Below, piece by piece: positions 39,726-49,263 of a DNA stretch of 64,000 nt. Position 1 is the first letter of the stretch. Each line of letters starts with the position of its first letter. The stretch lies in the NCBI RefSeq assembly GCF_017815135.1, contig NZ_JAGJCF010000002.1, forward strand, positions 186,001 through 250,000. Reading direction: 5' to 3'. The notes beneath the pieces were generated by a model that saw nothing but the letters and a program-made list of their open reading frames with translations, made no database searches and was not told where the DNA came from. A program made the translations under genes and the position numbers. Origin of the DNA: Jiella mangrovi (lineage in GTDB: Bacteria > Pseudomonadota > Alphaproteobacteria > Rhizobiales > Rhizobiaceae).

Positions 39726-40580
39726 ATGGAAAAGATCCTGGCCTGCGTCGACGGATCGGTCTATCGCGAGAGCGTCGTCGACCACGCCGCATGGGCCGCA
39801 AAGCGGCTTGGTGCGCAGGTCGAAGTGGTCCACGCGATCGGCCGGCGCGAAGCGGGCGGCGGCGCCTTCGACATGTCGGGCAATCTCGACGCGGACGAGC
39901 GCTCCGCGCTGATGGGCGAACTCTCCGAGCTTGACGAGAAGCGCGCCAAGATCGCCCTCAAACGGGGGCGTGTTCTGATCGACGAAGCGCTCGAACGCCT
40001 GAAGGCCGACGGCGTCTCCGACGTCACCAGCAAGCTGCGGCATGGCGACATTGCCGACACGTTGTCGGAGCTTTCCGAGGATGCTCGGATCGTCGTCGTC
40101 GGCAAGCGCGGCGAGGCGGCGGATTTCGCCAAAGGCCATCTCGGCTCGAATCTCGAGCGGGTCGCCCGCTCGGCGAAACGTCCGCTGCTGGTGACCTCCA
40201 GAGCCTTCAAGCCGATCGAGAAATTCCTCGTCGCCTTCGACGGCGGCAAGAGTTCGCAGCAGATCATCGAACGGCTATTCGCAAGCCCGCTCCTCAAGGA
40301 CGTGCCTTGCGAGCTGTTCATGGTCGGCGAACCGAGCGGGGATGCGGGCCATCGGCTGCATGAAGCGGAAAAACGTCTGCGCACGGCCGGCTACAAGGTT
40401 TCGGTCTTTACCGAGGAAGGAGACGCGGAGGAGCTGATCGGCAAGAAGGTCGAGCATGGCGGCATCGACCTCGTCGTAATGGGCGCCTACGGCCATTCGC
40501 GCATCCGCAACTTCATCGTCGGTTCGACGACCACCGAGATCATCCGCCGCTGCACCGTCCCGGCACTGATCATCCGCTGA
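39726..40580 (+). CDS. Universal stress protein with two Usp domains
   Basis: The 284-residue cytosolic protein has two tandem UspA folds. Domain 1 (about 1-145) starts EKILACVDGSVYRESVVDHAAW and has GKRGEAADFAKGHLGSNLERVAR. Domain 2 (about 150-284) starts EKFLVAFDGGKSSQQIIERL and ends with the ATP-binding signature GAYGHSRIRNFIVGSTTTEIIRR, consistent with GxxGxx(9)GS. The start is at 39726, where GGGGAGG precedes the ATG at ideal distance; an in-frame ATG nine codons upstream lacks this. It probably shares the sulP transcript and ends in a strong terminator. Confidence 0.93.
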   Translation: MEKILACVDGSVYRESVVDHAAWAAKRLGAQVEVVHAIGRREAGGGAFDMSGNLDADERSALMGELSELDEKRAKIALKRGRVLIDEALERLKADGVSDVTSKLRHGDIADTLSELSEDARIVVVGKRGEAADFAKGHLGSNLERVARSAKRPLLVTSRAFKPIEKFLVAFDGGKSSQQIIERLFASPLLKDVPCELFMVGEPSGDAGHRLHEAEKRLRTAGYKVSVFTEEGDAEELIGKKVEHGGIDLVVMGAYGHSRIRNFIVGSTTTEIIRRCTVPALIIR

Positions 40581-40602
40581 GACCGGCGCGCAGCGCATGA
40601 AC

Positions 40603-40638
40603 GACAACGGCCGCCTGGTCTCCCGGGCGGCCGTTGTC
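40603..40638. terminator. Bidirectional terminator between usp and phoX
   Basis: A perfect 13-bp stem (GACAACGGCCGCC / GGCGGCCGTTGTC) with a 10-nt loop sits between convergent genes, 22 nt after the usp stop and 85 nt from the phoX stop. ATT follows on the plus strand. It can serve both transcripts. Confidence 0.8.
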
Positions 40639-40723
40639 ATTGTACCCACCTGCTCGCCAGCGATGCTCGCCGGTCCAAGCTCCGGGCGATTCGTGACGAT
40701 CGCCCGGCTCATCGATGCGTCGA

Positions 40724-42712
40724 TCAGACGCCGATCTTGCCGCCGCCCTGCTTGGTGATGGCGAGAACCGACGGACGCACCGGCATGTCGTCCTTGAAGT
40801 CGGGCCAACGGGTGGAGAGGTCCTCGTAATAGGACGGACGACCGAAGCCTTCCCAGTCCTCGCCGCCGTCGCCAGGGTGCTGAACCGCGACGAAGAAGGT
40901 GGTGAGATCCGGCGTCGGCAGCGGGCCGCACATCTCCGCACCGATCGGCACGCGGAAGAAGAGCTTGGAGGTGCCCCGCGCCTCACCATCGGTATCGACC
41001 GCGAAGAGGCCGTCGGTGCGGCCGGTGTCCTTTGGCGAGTTGCCGTCGGTCGAGACCCAGAGGCGGCCGTCCGTGTCGATAGCGCAGTTGTCGGGCATAC
41101 CGAACCAGCCGTCCTTGGTGGTCTCGGTGGAGAAGGTCGCGCCGACCTCGGCCACGGAGGGATCGCCGCACTTGACGAGGATTTCCCACGTGCCCTTGGT
41201 CGCGGCGAAATCGCCACCGTCCTCGGCAATCTCGACGATGTGGCCGAACGCGTTGTCGGCGCGCGGGTTGGCCGCGTTCGGATCCTTGCGCTTGGTATTG
41301 TTGGTCAGCATCACATAGACGCGTCCCGTATTGCCGTCGGGGCCGATGTCTTCCGGCCGGTCCATGGGCGTCGCGCCGAGCAGATCGGCCGCCTTGCGGG
41401 TTTCGATCAGAACGTCGGCCTGGCTCTCGAAGCCGTTCTCGGCGGTCAGCGGACCCTCGCCATGGGTCAGCGGAAGCCACTCCATGCTGCCGTCGTCTTC
41501 GAACTTCGCAACGTAGAGCGTGCCCTCGTCGAGAAGGTCCATGTTCGCGGCACGATCATCCGGATTGTAGGTTCCAGCGGTGACGAATTTGTAGACGTAG
41601 TCGAACCGCTCGTCGTCGCCGAGATAGAAGACGACATGGCCGTCCTTGGAGACGATGTTGTCGGCGCCCTCGTGCTTGAAGCGGCCGAGCGCCGTGCGCT
41701 TTTTCGGAACGGAGTTCGGATCGTCCACATCGACCTCGACCACCCAGCCGAAGCGGTTCGGCTCGTTGGGCTCCTTGGACAGGTCGAACCGGTCATGGAA
41801 CCTGCCCCATTCGTAGGAGCCGTTCGGCACGCCGTAGCGCTTGTAGTTCTCCGCCTCGCGATTTCCCTCCGGCAACTCGCCGAGGAAGTAGCCGTGGAAG
41901 TTCTCCTCGGCCATGATGTATGTCCCCCAGGGCGTGACACCGCCGGCGCAGTTGTTGACCGTACCGGAGACCTTCTTGCCGGTCGCGTCGGCGGAGGTCT
42001 TCAAACGGTCGTGGCCGGCGGCGGGACCGGTCAGCTCCATTTCGGTCGTCGCGGTGATGCGGCGGTTGTTGGCGCCATCGCGCACAACCTGCCACTTGCC
42101 GCCCTCTTTACGGATCTCGACGATGGTGCCGCCGTGGGCGGCCATCTCGATATCGACGCGCTTCTGATCGGCGGGAGCCACCTCCGCCTGACCGTCCTTG
42201 ACGGTGACGATGCCCGGGAACATCAGATGTTCGTTCGTATATTCGTGATTGACGACGAGCATCCCGTGCTCAGATGAGCCGTCGATCGGAATGAAGCCGA
42301 CATAGTCGTTGTTGTAGCCGAACTGCCGGGCCTGGGCTTCCGGCGTCTGCTTCGTCGGATCAAATTCCGGCGAATCCGGGAACAGGCCGTCGCCCCAGCG
42401 CAGCAGGACGTCGGCGTCATAGCCCTCAGCGACATGGTGGGTTTGATCGACGCCGGCCTCGACTTCGGTGAAGGTGAATTTCGAGCCGCCCTCGGCCGCC
42501 TTGGCCTTCTCGGCGGTCATCAGCGCCGCCGGACTGACGGTGGCGGCGATCGCGGTCACGGCCATCGAACCGCGCAGGAAACCGCGCCGGGAAAAGCGCG
42601 TGGCGATGATCTCGCCCATGGTGCGGTTGTTGGTCGGGTTGAGACCGTCGCCGTCGGCTTCTTCGAGCCGGCTGGTCTTGAAGACGTTTCGTTCGCAGTT
42701 CTGATCTTGCAT
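40724..42712 (-). CDS. phoX: PhoX-type alkaline phosphatase (Tat-exported)
   Basis: This is an exported phosphatase releasing phosphate from organic esters; PhoX enzymes use calcium and iron cofactors. The 662-residue product has a twin-arginine signal (SRRGFLRG at 41-48, then an Ala-rich hydrophobic stretch ending near LMTAEKAKAAEG), preceded by a long cytosolic stretch typical of PhoX. Family blocks include FIPIDGSSEHGMLVVNHEYTNEHLMFPG, NNCAGGVTPWGTYIMAEENFHGYF and a C-terminal GMPDNCAIDTDGRLWVSTDG. The ATG at 42712 has GAGGGG upstream; the open frame beyond it belongs to no homologue. A Pho box upstream supports PhoB control. Confidence 0.95.
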   Translation of the reverse strand: MQDQNCERNVFKTSRLEEADGDGLNPTNNRTMGEIIATRFSRRGFLRGSMAVTAIAATVSPAALMTAEKAKAAEGGSKFTFTEVEAGVDQTHHVAEGYDADVLLRWGDGLFPDSPEFDPTKQTPEAQARQFGYNNDYVGFIPIDGSSEHGMLVVNHEYTNEHLMFPGIVTVKDGQAEVAPADQKRVDIEMAAHGGTIVEIRKEGGKWQVVRDGANNRRITATTEMELTGPAAGHDRLKTSADATGKKVSGTVNNCAGGVTPWGTYIMAEENFHGYFLGELPEGNREAENYKRYGVPNGSYEWGRFHDRFDLSKEPNEPNRFGWVVEVDVDDPNSVPKKRTALGRFKHEGADNIVSKDGHVVFYLGDDERFDYVYKFVTAGTYNPDDRAANMDLLDEGTLYVAKFEDDGSMEWLPLTHGEGPLTAENGFESQADVLIETRKAADLLGATPMDRPEDIGPDGNTGRVYVMLTNNTKRKDPNAANPRADNAFGHIVEIAEDGGDFAATKGTWEILVKCGDPSVAEVGATFSTETTKDGWFGMPDNCAIDTDGRLWVSTDGNSPKDTGRTDGLFAVDTDGEARGTSKLFFRVPIGAEMCGPLPTPDLTTFFVAVQHPGDGGEDWEGFGRPSYYEDLSTRWPDFKDDMPVRPSVLAITKQGGGKIGV

Positions 42713-42792
42713 GACTACCCCTCGCGGACATTGGATCGATGCTCGTCCGGACACGATCATGCGACCGTATTCTGGAAGAATTCCAGGTCTCG

Positions 42793-42823
42793 CTATAGAA
42801 GGGTGATGACACAGAGATGACGC
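42793..42823 (-). promoter_or_regulatory. Pho box and -10 element of phoX
   Basis: On the minus strand GCGTCAT-CTCT-GTGTCAT (42806-42823) matches the PhoB direct-repeat consensus CTGTCAT-N4-CTGTCAT at 11 of 14 positions, with exact spacing. A CTATAG hexamer follows 7 nt downstream (42793-42798), about 80 nt before the phoX start. The Pho box would replace the -35 element, as in known PhoB-activated promoters. Confidence 0.75.
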
Positions 42824-42840
42824 TGCATAGCGCCTGAAGG

Positions 42841-43794
42841 TCAGCTTCCGCCGGGGGGCCAGACCCGCCTCGCCTTGCGGCGCTCGATGCCGAGGCGATG
42901 CTCGCGCCAGATGATGAAGATGCCGGCTCCGACAACGATCGCGCTGCCGGCGACGGTGGTCCATTCGAGAACGTCGCCAAACAGGAATATGCCGATGGCG
43001 ATGGCAAGGATGAGCGAGGTGTATTCGAACGGCGCGATCGTCGAGGTGTCGGCGTATCGGTAACTGGCGGTGAGCAGCAGTTGGCCGATCCCGCCCAGGA
43101 GACCCGCCGCGATGAGGCTCGCCGCCTCCAGCGTCGACGGAAGGACCCAGCCGAAAGGCAGCGATACCAGCGCGATCAGGGATGATGTCAGCGAGAAGTA
43201 GACGACGATGGTCGCCGTCTTCTCCTTCTGCGCAAGGCGCCGGATCTGGGTCATCGCGACCGCGGCAAAACAGGCCGAGCCAAGCGCCCCGAGCGCTCCC
43301 AGCGCTTCCGCTCCGCCGATCCCGCCACCGGCCGACAGGAGGCTGAGATTGGGCGCCGTCACAACCGAGACGCCGACAAGACCGATCACCACCGCGGTCC
43401 ACCGATAGGCCCTGACGACCTCTTTCAGGAACACCGCCGCGAAGACGACGGTCAGGAGCGGTGCGCCGTAGGAGATCGAGATCCATTCCGGGTAGGGCAG
43501 CCGGGCCAGCGAGAAAAACCCGAGGATCATCGATGTCACGCCGATGAGGCCGCGCAGGAGATGGCCCGACAGATCGTCGGTCGTCAGCGAGTGTTTGAGG
43601 TCACCCAGCCATGCGAGATAGATGGCGACCGGGACGAGCGCGAAGAAGGACCGGAAGAACACCACCTCGCCCGCCGGTATTTCCTCCCCGACCGTCTTGA
43701 TCAGGGTCTGCATTCCCACGAAGACGACGACGGAAATGCATTTCAGTCCGATCCCGAGTGTCGGGTTCGGATCGGTGGGCGGCGACATCGCCAT
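42841..43794 (-). CDS. DMT superfamily (EamA) transporter
   Basis: The 317-residue membrane protein has about ten hydrophobic helices arranged as two EamA repeats (about 15-145 and 165-300). Landmarks are AGEVVFFRSFFALVPVAIYL in the first repeat, ARLPYPEWISISYGAPLLTVVFAAVFLKE closing it, and YRYADTSTIAPFEYTSLILAIAIG in the second. Such proteins export amino acids, nucleotides or other metabolites; the substrate is not predictable here. ATG 43794 is preferred, with 43788 as alternative; the frame runs on upstream only to a TTG. It lies upstream of phoX on the same strand with the Pho box in between, so it is not itself under that box. Confidence 0.9.
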   Translation of the reverse strand: MAMSPPTDPNPTLGIGLKCISVVVFVGMQTLIKTVGEEIPAGEVVFFRSFFALVPVAIYLAWLGDLKHSLTTDDLSGHLLRGLIGVTSMILGFFSLARLPYPEWISISYGAPLLTVVFAAVFLKEVVRAYRWTAVVIGLVGVSVVTAPNLSLLSAGGGIGGAEALGALGALGSACFAAVAMTQIRRLAQKEKTATIVVYFSLTSSLIALVSLPFGWVLPSTLEAASLIAAGLLGGIGQLLLTASYRYADTSTIAPFEYTSLILAIAIGIFLFGDVLEWTTVAGSAIVVGAGIFIIWREHRLGIERRKARRVWPPGGS

Positions 43795-44003
43795 GATCTC
43801 ATTCTTGCCCTCGCGCCTCAGCGCGCCAAGGCACCTCTCTTCGATCGGAAAGATGTCGCCGGCAGGGAACGCCAAAGATGGCGGCCGCGCGACGATATCA
43901 GAAGTGGTGAACCGAAAGCCCTAACGAACGGTTACAAAACCAACGACATGGCGCCTTTTCTCGCCGCCTCGTCGAAGGATGGTGCCGGCCGTGGCCGTCG
44001 GAA

Positions 44004-46310
44004 TCAGGCGCGGCCGGCGGCCTGCAGCGCGTCCCAGACCCGCGAAGGTGTCGCCGGCATGTCGATATGGCCGACGCCCGCCGGCCGCAGCGCATCGGCA
44101 ACCGCGTTCATCACGGCGGGCGCGGCACCGATCGTCCCGGCCTCCCCGGCGCCCTTGATGCCGAGGGCGTTGGTCGTAGAGGGCACGTTGCGGGTCTTGA
44201 AGTCGAACATCGGCAGGTCCCAGGCTCGCGGCATGGCATAGTCCATGAAGCTTGCTGAAACGAGCTGGCCGTCCACCGAATAGACCGTATCTTCGAGCAG
44301 CGCCTGGCCAAGGCCCTGGGCGACGCCGCCATGGATCTGGCCGGCGAGAAGCGCCGGGTTCACCGTTACGCCGAAATCGTCGACGATGGTGTAGGCGACG
44401 ATCTCGACCACGCCGGTCTCTTCATCCACCTCCACCTCGCAGATATGCGTGCCGTTCGGATAGGTGCATTCGTCCTGCTTGAACTCGCCCATCGCCTTGA
44501 GATCCTCGGCGCTCTTGGCTGCGGCTGCGAGGGCGAAGAAGTCGATCGCCCGGTCGGTGCCCGCGACCCGCGCAAATCCGCCTTCGATCTCGATATCGGC
44601 CGCCGCCGCCTCGAGTTCGTCCGAGGCGAGCTTCTTCAGCTTTTCGGCCAGTGCCTGGCTCGCCCGGCGAACCGAAACCGCCCCCAGCGGAATCGATCGC
44701 GAGCCACCGGTACCGCCGCCGGTCGGCGTGTCGTCGGTATCGCCCTGGCGCACGTCGATCCTGTCATAGTCGAGCTTCAGCGCCTCGGCGACGAATTGCG
44801 CATAGGCCGTCTCGTGGCCCTGCCCGTTCGTCTGGGTGCCGATCTTCAGCGTCACCCGTCCATCGGATGTGAGCTCCGCATAGGCGGGCTCGGAGCCGGG
44901 AAAGGCGCAGGCCTCGACATAGGTCGCCATGCCGATGCCGCGCAGCTTGCCCTCGGCCTTCGCCGTCTCGCGGCGTGCCTCGAAGCCCGCCCAGTCGGCC
45001 CGGCGCATGCCCTCGGCCATGTGGCCGGCGAAATCGCCGGTGTCGTAGAGCCGGCCGAAGGCGGTCTTGTAGGGCAGCTGCTCGGGCTTGATGAAGTTGT
45101 TGCGGCGGATCTCGTCGCGGCCGACGCCCAGTTCGACGGCGCATTTGTCGACCAGCCGCTCGATCAGATAGGCCGCCTCCGGCCGCCCCGCACCGCGATA
45201 GGCGTCGACCGGCACGGTGTTGGTGTAATAGACGGCGCAGCCGACGTCGATCGCCGGGATGTCGTAGAGCCCGGTCGCCATCGACATGCCGAACCAGGGG
45301 ATCATCGGCCCGTACTGCGAGGAATAGGCGCCGAGATTGGCGGCGATGTCGATCCTGAGGCCGGTGAAGCGGCCGTTCTCGTCGATCGCCATCTCGCCGG
45401 TGACGATGTTGTCGCGGCCATGGGTGTCGGTGACGAAGTGCTCGCTGCGGTCTGCCGTCCACTTCACCGGCCGTCCGAGCGTCTTGCCGGCGAAGAGAAC
45501 CAGCGCGTATTCGCGGTAGAGGAACGCCTTCGTGCCGAAACCGCCGCCGACATCGCGCGTGACGACACGGATCTTCGACGGATCGACCTTGAAGACGACG
45601 TTCGCAAGCGTGTTCCGCAGGCTATGCACGCCCTGGCTGCCCGAAGTGAGCTGAAAGCGATCCTCGTCCTCGACGAACTCGCCGATGGCGGAGCGGACCT
45701 CCATATAGTTGCAGACCAGCCGGTTCTGGACGAGTTCTATCTTCACCGTCCGGGCGGCATTCTCGAAGGCCGATTGCGTGGCGGCCTTGTCGCCAACATG
45801 TATGCGGCCGGCAACGTTGCTCCCGGCTTCGGGCCACACCAGCGGTGCCCCCTCGCCCATCACAGCCTTGAGATCGGCCACGGCATCGAGCGGTTCGTAA
45901 TCGACCTCCACCAGTTCGGCCGCGTCTTTCGCCTGCATCGCGGTGTCGGCCACCACGAAGGCGACCGCGTCGCCGACATGGCGCACGACGTCCTTGCAGA
46001 GCACCGGCGCATTGCGCGAGGCAAATTCGGCGCCGTCGGCCATCGACGGTTTGCCCAGGCAGGGAATGTCGCCGAGCTCGGCGACGTCGGCATGGGTGAG
46101 CACGAGACGGACGCCCGGCGCCGCCTTTGCCGCCTCGATGTCGGCGATGGTGAAGCGGGCGCTGGCATGGGGCGAGCGGACCACCGCCGCATGCAGCATG
46201 CCGGGCCGCGACTCGTCGTCGGTGTATCGGCCGGCGCCGCGGATCAGGCGATCGTCTTCGAGGCGCAGGACGGAGGCGCCCAGGCCGAATTTCGGTGTCA
46301 TCACGGTCAT
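44004..46310 (-). CDS. Molybdenum hydroxylase large subunit (form II CoxL-like), solitary
   Basis: The 768-residue protein belongs to the xanthine dehydrogenase/CO dehydrogenase large-subunit family that binds the Mo-cytosine-dinucleotide cofactor. It starts with the CoxL-type FGLGASVLRLEDDRLIRGAGRYTDD, has GGGFGTKAFLYREYAL in the middle, and the active-site loop AYRGAGR at 370-376. That loop is the form II signature, not the AYxCSFR of true CO dehydrogenase. The C-terminal KGAGEAGTIG carries the catalytic glutamate. Such enzymes normally need FAD (CoxM) and 2Fe-2S (CoxS) subunits; neither lies beside it. Substrate unknown. Partners encoded elsewhere are the likely explanation. Confidence 0.92.
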   Translation of the reverse strand: MTVMTPKFGLGASVLRLEDDRLIRGAGRYTDDESRPGMLHAAVVRSPHASARFTIADIEAAKAAPGVRLVLTHADVAELGDIPCLGKPSMADGAEFASRNAPVLCKDVVRHVGDAVAFVVADTAMQAKDAAELVEVDYEPLDAVADLKAVMGEGAPLVWPEAGSNVAGRIHVGDKAATQSAFENAARTVKIELVQNRLVCNYMEVRSAIGEFVEDEDRFQLTSGSQGVHSLRNTLANVVFKVDPSKIRVVTRDVGGGFGTKAFLYREYALVLFAGKTLGRPVKWTADRSEHFVTDTHGRDNIVTGEMAIDENGRFTGLRIDIAANLGAYSSQYGPMIPWFGMSMATGLYDIPAIDVGCAVYYTNTVPVDAYRGAGRPEAAYLIERLVDKCAVELGVGRDEIRRNNFIKPEQLPYKTAFGRLYDTGDFAGHMAEGMRRADWAGFEARRETAKAEGKLRGIGMATYVEACAFPGSEPAYAELTSDGRVTLKIGTQTNGQGHETAYAQFVAEALKLDYDRIDVRQGDTDDTPTGGGTGGSRSIPLGAVSVRRASQALAEKLKKLASDELEAAAADIEIEGGFARVAGTDRAIDFFALAAAAKSAEDLKAMGEFKQDECTYPNGTHICEVEVDEETGVVEIVAYTIVDDFGVTVNPALLAGQIHGGVAQGLGQALLEDTVYSVDGQLVSASFMDYAMPRAWDLPMFDFKTRNVPSTTNALGIKGAGEAGTIGAAPAVMNAVADALRPAGVGHIDMPATPSRVWDALQAAGRA

Positions 46311-46608
46311 TCTCGATGCTCCCCCCGGCGACCTGACTCATCAGGGCTCAAATGCCGGCAGACTGAATTTCGCGACCCGATTGCCGATGAATGTTCACCG
46401 ATCGGCACTTCAATGACCGCGGACCTGCAACACTTATTGCGAGACGCACGTGGCGTCGAGGGCATCGATGGCCCCATTGCCGTGGCACGGCCGCGTCGAG
46501 GCGATCTCACCCGCGAAGACAGAGATCAGGCGACGACCTTGCGCTTCTGACCGGCGAAGGCCATTGCGGAACAACAAGAGCGAGCCAGTCGCACGAAAGG
46601 ACAGGACG

Positions 46609-49263
46609 ATGCAGCGCACCGAGGACGGCCAGACCGTGAGACTTGTGGACTATCGACCGACGGACTTCGTCCTTCTCGGCGTCGCTATGACGCTCAAGCT
46701 GTTCGAAGGCCGTGCCGAGGTGCTCGCCCGGCTCAGCCTCGAGCGCCGGCCCGGCGTCTCGGCGAATGCCCCACTTCATCTCGACGGCGACGAGCTCGTT
46801 TTAGAGAGCCTTGTTCTGGATGGCGCGCCGCTTGCCCCCGAGACATACGAGGCGACGCCCGACCGGCTGATGGTGCGCGGCCTGCCCGAAAGCGGCCGCT
46901 TCGAACTGGCGGTCGAAACCCGGATCGCGCCCGAAGCCAATTCGAAGCTGATGGGCCTGTTTCGCTCGAACGGCATCTGGTGCACCCAGTGCGAGGCCGA
47001 GGGCTTCCGCCGCATCACCTATTTCCTCGACCGCCCGGACGTGCTTGCCCCGTACCGCGTGCGCATCGAGGCGGACAAGGCCGCAGCGCCGGTCCTTCTC
47101 GGCAACGGCAACCCGGTCGACAGCGGCGAGCTCGCAGACGGCCGGCACTACGCCGTCTGGGACGATCCCTTCAACAAGCCGTCCTATCTCTTCGCCGTCG
47201 TCGCGGGCGATCTCGACCTTCTGGCCGACGAATTCGTCACCATGAGTGGGCGCAAGGTCACCCTCGGCATCTACACCGAGAAAGGCCGCAGCGAGCAGGC
47301 GGGCTACGCCATGGATGCTCTGAAGCGCTCGATGGCCTGGGACGAGCGGCGGTTTGGCCGCGAATACGATCTCGACGTCTTCAACGTGGTCGCCATCGCC
47401 GATTTCAACATGGGCGCGATGGAGAACAAGGGCCTCAACGTCTTCAATCACAAATACGTCCTGCTCGACCCGGACATCGCGACGGATACCGATTATGCGG
47501 GCGTCGAGACGGTGATCGCCCACGAATATTTCCACAACTGGACCGGCAACCGGATCACCTGCCGCGACTGGTTCCAACTCTGCCTGAAGGAAGGGCTGAC
47601 GGTCTTTCGGGACCAGGAGTTCTCCGCCGACGAGCGCGAGCGGACGGTGCAGCGGATCGGCTCGGTCCGCCGGCTGAAGGCCCATCAGTTTCCCGAGGAT
47701 CAAGGGCCGCTGCAGCATCCAGTCCGCCCGGCGGAATATCGCGAGATCAACAACTTCTACACCGCCACCGTCTACGACAAGGGTGCCGAGCTCGTCCGCA
47801 TGATCGCGACGATCGTCGGGCCGCAAGACTTCCGCAAGGGGATGGATCTTTATTTCGAGCGCCACGATGGCGAGGCGGCGACGATCGAGGATTTCATCAC
47901 CTGCTTCGAGGACGCGGCGAAGACGGACCTGTCGCAATTCGCCCTGTGGTATGCCCAGGCAGGGACGCCGACCCTGACGGTCACCGAAAGCTGGGACGCC
48001 AAAGCCAGGCGCCACGAGGTGACGCTCAGACAGAGCCTTGCGCGCGGCACGGCCGGAACCGGCCTCGAACCGATGGTCCTGCCCGTGCGCTTCGGGCTCG
48101 TCGGCGGCAACGGCGAAGACAGCGTCGCAGACGGCCAGGTCGCGGGCTCGGCGAAGCTCAAGGACGACCTCATCGTCCTCACCGGGCGCGAGGCGACGAT
48201 CACGTTCAACGACCTTCCCGACCGGCCATATCTGTCCATCTTGCGGGACTTTTCGGCGCCGGTCACGCTGGACCACGAGCAGAGCGAGGCCGCCCGGCTC
48301 GCCCTCGCCCGGCTCGACCCGAACCTTTTCAATCGCTGGCGCGCGCTCGACGACCTCGTCGCCGAGGCGATGACAACGGCGGCAAAGCGGGCTCCCGGCG
48401 ACACCTCGCCGGCTCTCAAGCCGGTCGTCATCGAGGCGCTCATCGCCCTTGCCGGCGACGACGGCCTCGATCCGGCGTTCAGGGCCCAGGGTCTGGCGCT
48501 TCCCGGCGAATCGGACATCGCCCGACAGATTGCCGAGAATGTCGATCCGGACCGTGTGCATGAGGTGGTCGATGCGGCACGCGCGGCAATCGGCACCGCC
48601 GGGCATGCCGTCCTTGAGCGGCTGCGAGACGAATTCGCGTCTTCCAAGGAGTTCTCGCCGGACGCGGCCAGTGCCGGACGCCGGGCCCTGTCCAATGCCG
48701 CGCTCGGCTATATCAGCGCCGCCACCCGCGATCCCGGCCCGGCGATCGCCCAGTATCAGTCCGCGACCAACATGACCGATCGCAGCGCCGCCCTCGCGAT
48801 CCTCGCCCACCGTTTCCCCGGTGATCCACAGACGGAACGGGCTCTCGACGATTTCTACAGACGCTACGAGGCGGACGATCTCGTCCTCGACAAATGGTTT
48901 ACCCTGCAGGCCACCGCTCCCGCCCACGACACGCTGGAAACCGTCAAGCGCCTGGCCGCACATCCGCGCTTCACGATGCGCAATCCGAACCGGGTGCGCG
49001 CGCTCGTCGGAGCCTTCGCCGCGGCCAACCAGGTCGCGTTTCATCGCGCCGACGGCGCCGGCTACGAGTGGGTCGCAGAAAAGCTCGTCGCGCTCGACGG
49101 GATCAACCCGCAGGTTTCGGCGCGAACCGCGACCACGTTCCGCGCTTGGCGCAGTTTCGAACCGGGCCGGCGCGCGAAGCTTGAACAGACTCTGCGTCAA
49201 GTTTCTGAGACGAAAGGGCTTTCAAAGGATCTGCAGGATATTGTGGATCGTTCGCTAAAATGA
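46609..49263 (+). CDS. pepN: Aminopeptidase N
   Basis: This cytosolic zinc metallopeptidase (M1 family) removes N-terminal residues from peptides. The 884-residue product has the exopeptidase motif GAMEN (269-273), the zinc site HEYFHNWTGNR (His305, Glu306, His309) and the third ligand Glu328 in LCLKEGL. Domain order (beta saddle, thermolysin-like, beta sandwich, C-terminal alpha solenoid) and length match E. coli PepN (870). ATG 46609 follows AAAGGACAGGACG; the longer open frame upstream is not conserved. It is divergent from the molybdenum hydroxylase gene (298-bp gap with no other gene seen) and 131 bp upstream of the pleC-like gene. Confidence 0.96.
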   Translation: MQRTEDGQTVRLVDYRPTDFVLLGVAMTLKLFEGRAEVLARLSLERRPGVSANAPLHLDGDELVLESLVLDGAPLAPETYEATPDRLMVRGLPESGRFELAVETRIAPEANSKLMGLFRSNGIWCTQCEAEGFRRITYFLDRPDVLAPYRVRIEADKAAAPVLLGNGNPVDSGELADGRHYAVWDDPFNKPSYLFAVVAGDLDLLADEFVTMSGRKVTLGIYTEKGRSEQAGYAMDALKRSMAWDERRFGREYDLDVFNVVAIADFNMGAMENKGLNVFNHKYVLLDPDIATDTDYAGVETVIAHEYFHNWTGNRITCRDWFQLCLKEGLTVFRDQEFSADERERTVQRIGSVRRLKAHQFPEDQGPLQHPVRPAEYREINNFYTATVYDKGAELVRMIATIVGPQDFRKGMDLYFERHDGEAATIEDFITCFEDAAKTDLSQFALWYAQAGTPTLTVTESWDAKARRHEVTLRQSLARGTAGTGLEPMVLPVRFGLVGGNGEDSVADGQVAGSAKLKDDLIVLTGREATITFNDLPDRPYLSILRDFSAPVTLDHEQSEAARLALARLDPNLFNRWRALDDLVAEAMTTAAKRAPGDTSPALKPVVIEALIALAGDDGLDPAFRAQGLALPGESDIARQIAENVDPDRVHEVVDAARAAIGTAGHAVLERLRDEFASSKEFSPDAASAGRRALSNAALGYISAATRDPGPAIAQYQSATNMTDRSAALAILAHRFPGDPQTERALDDFYRRYEADDLVLDKWFTLQATAPAHDTLETVKRLAAHPRFTMRNPNRVRALVGAFAAANQVAFHRADGAGYEWVAEKLVALDGINPQVSARTATTFRAWRSFEPGRRAKLEQTLRQVSETKGLSKDLQDIVDRSLK

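Noticed and set aside
42713-43486. N-terminal extension of phoX through the DMT transporter gene
   Set aside because: The frame stays open, but this stretch is antisense-like in composition and precedes a good ribosome-binding site and a proper Tat signal at 42712.
46801-49200. Long open frame antisense to pepN
   Set aside because: Shadow of a high-GC gene; no motif in translation, whereas the sense strand encodes a complete aminopeptidase N.
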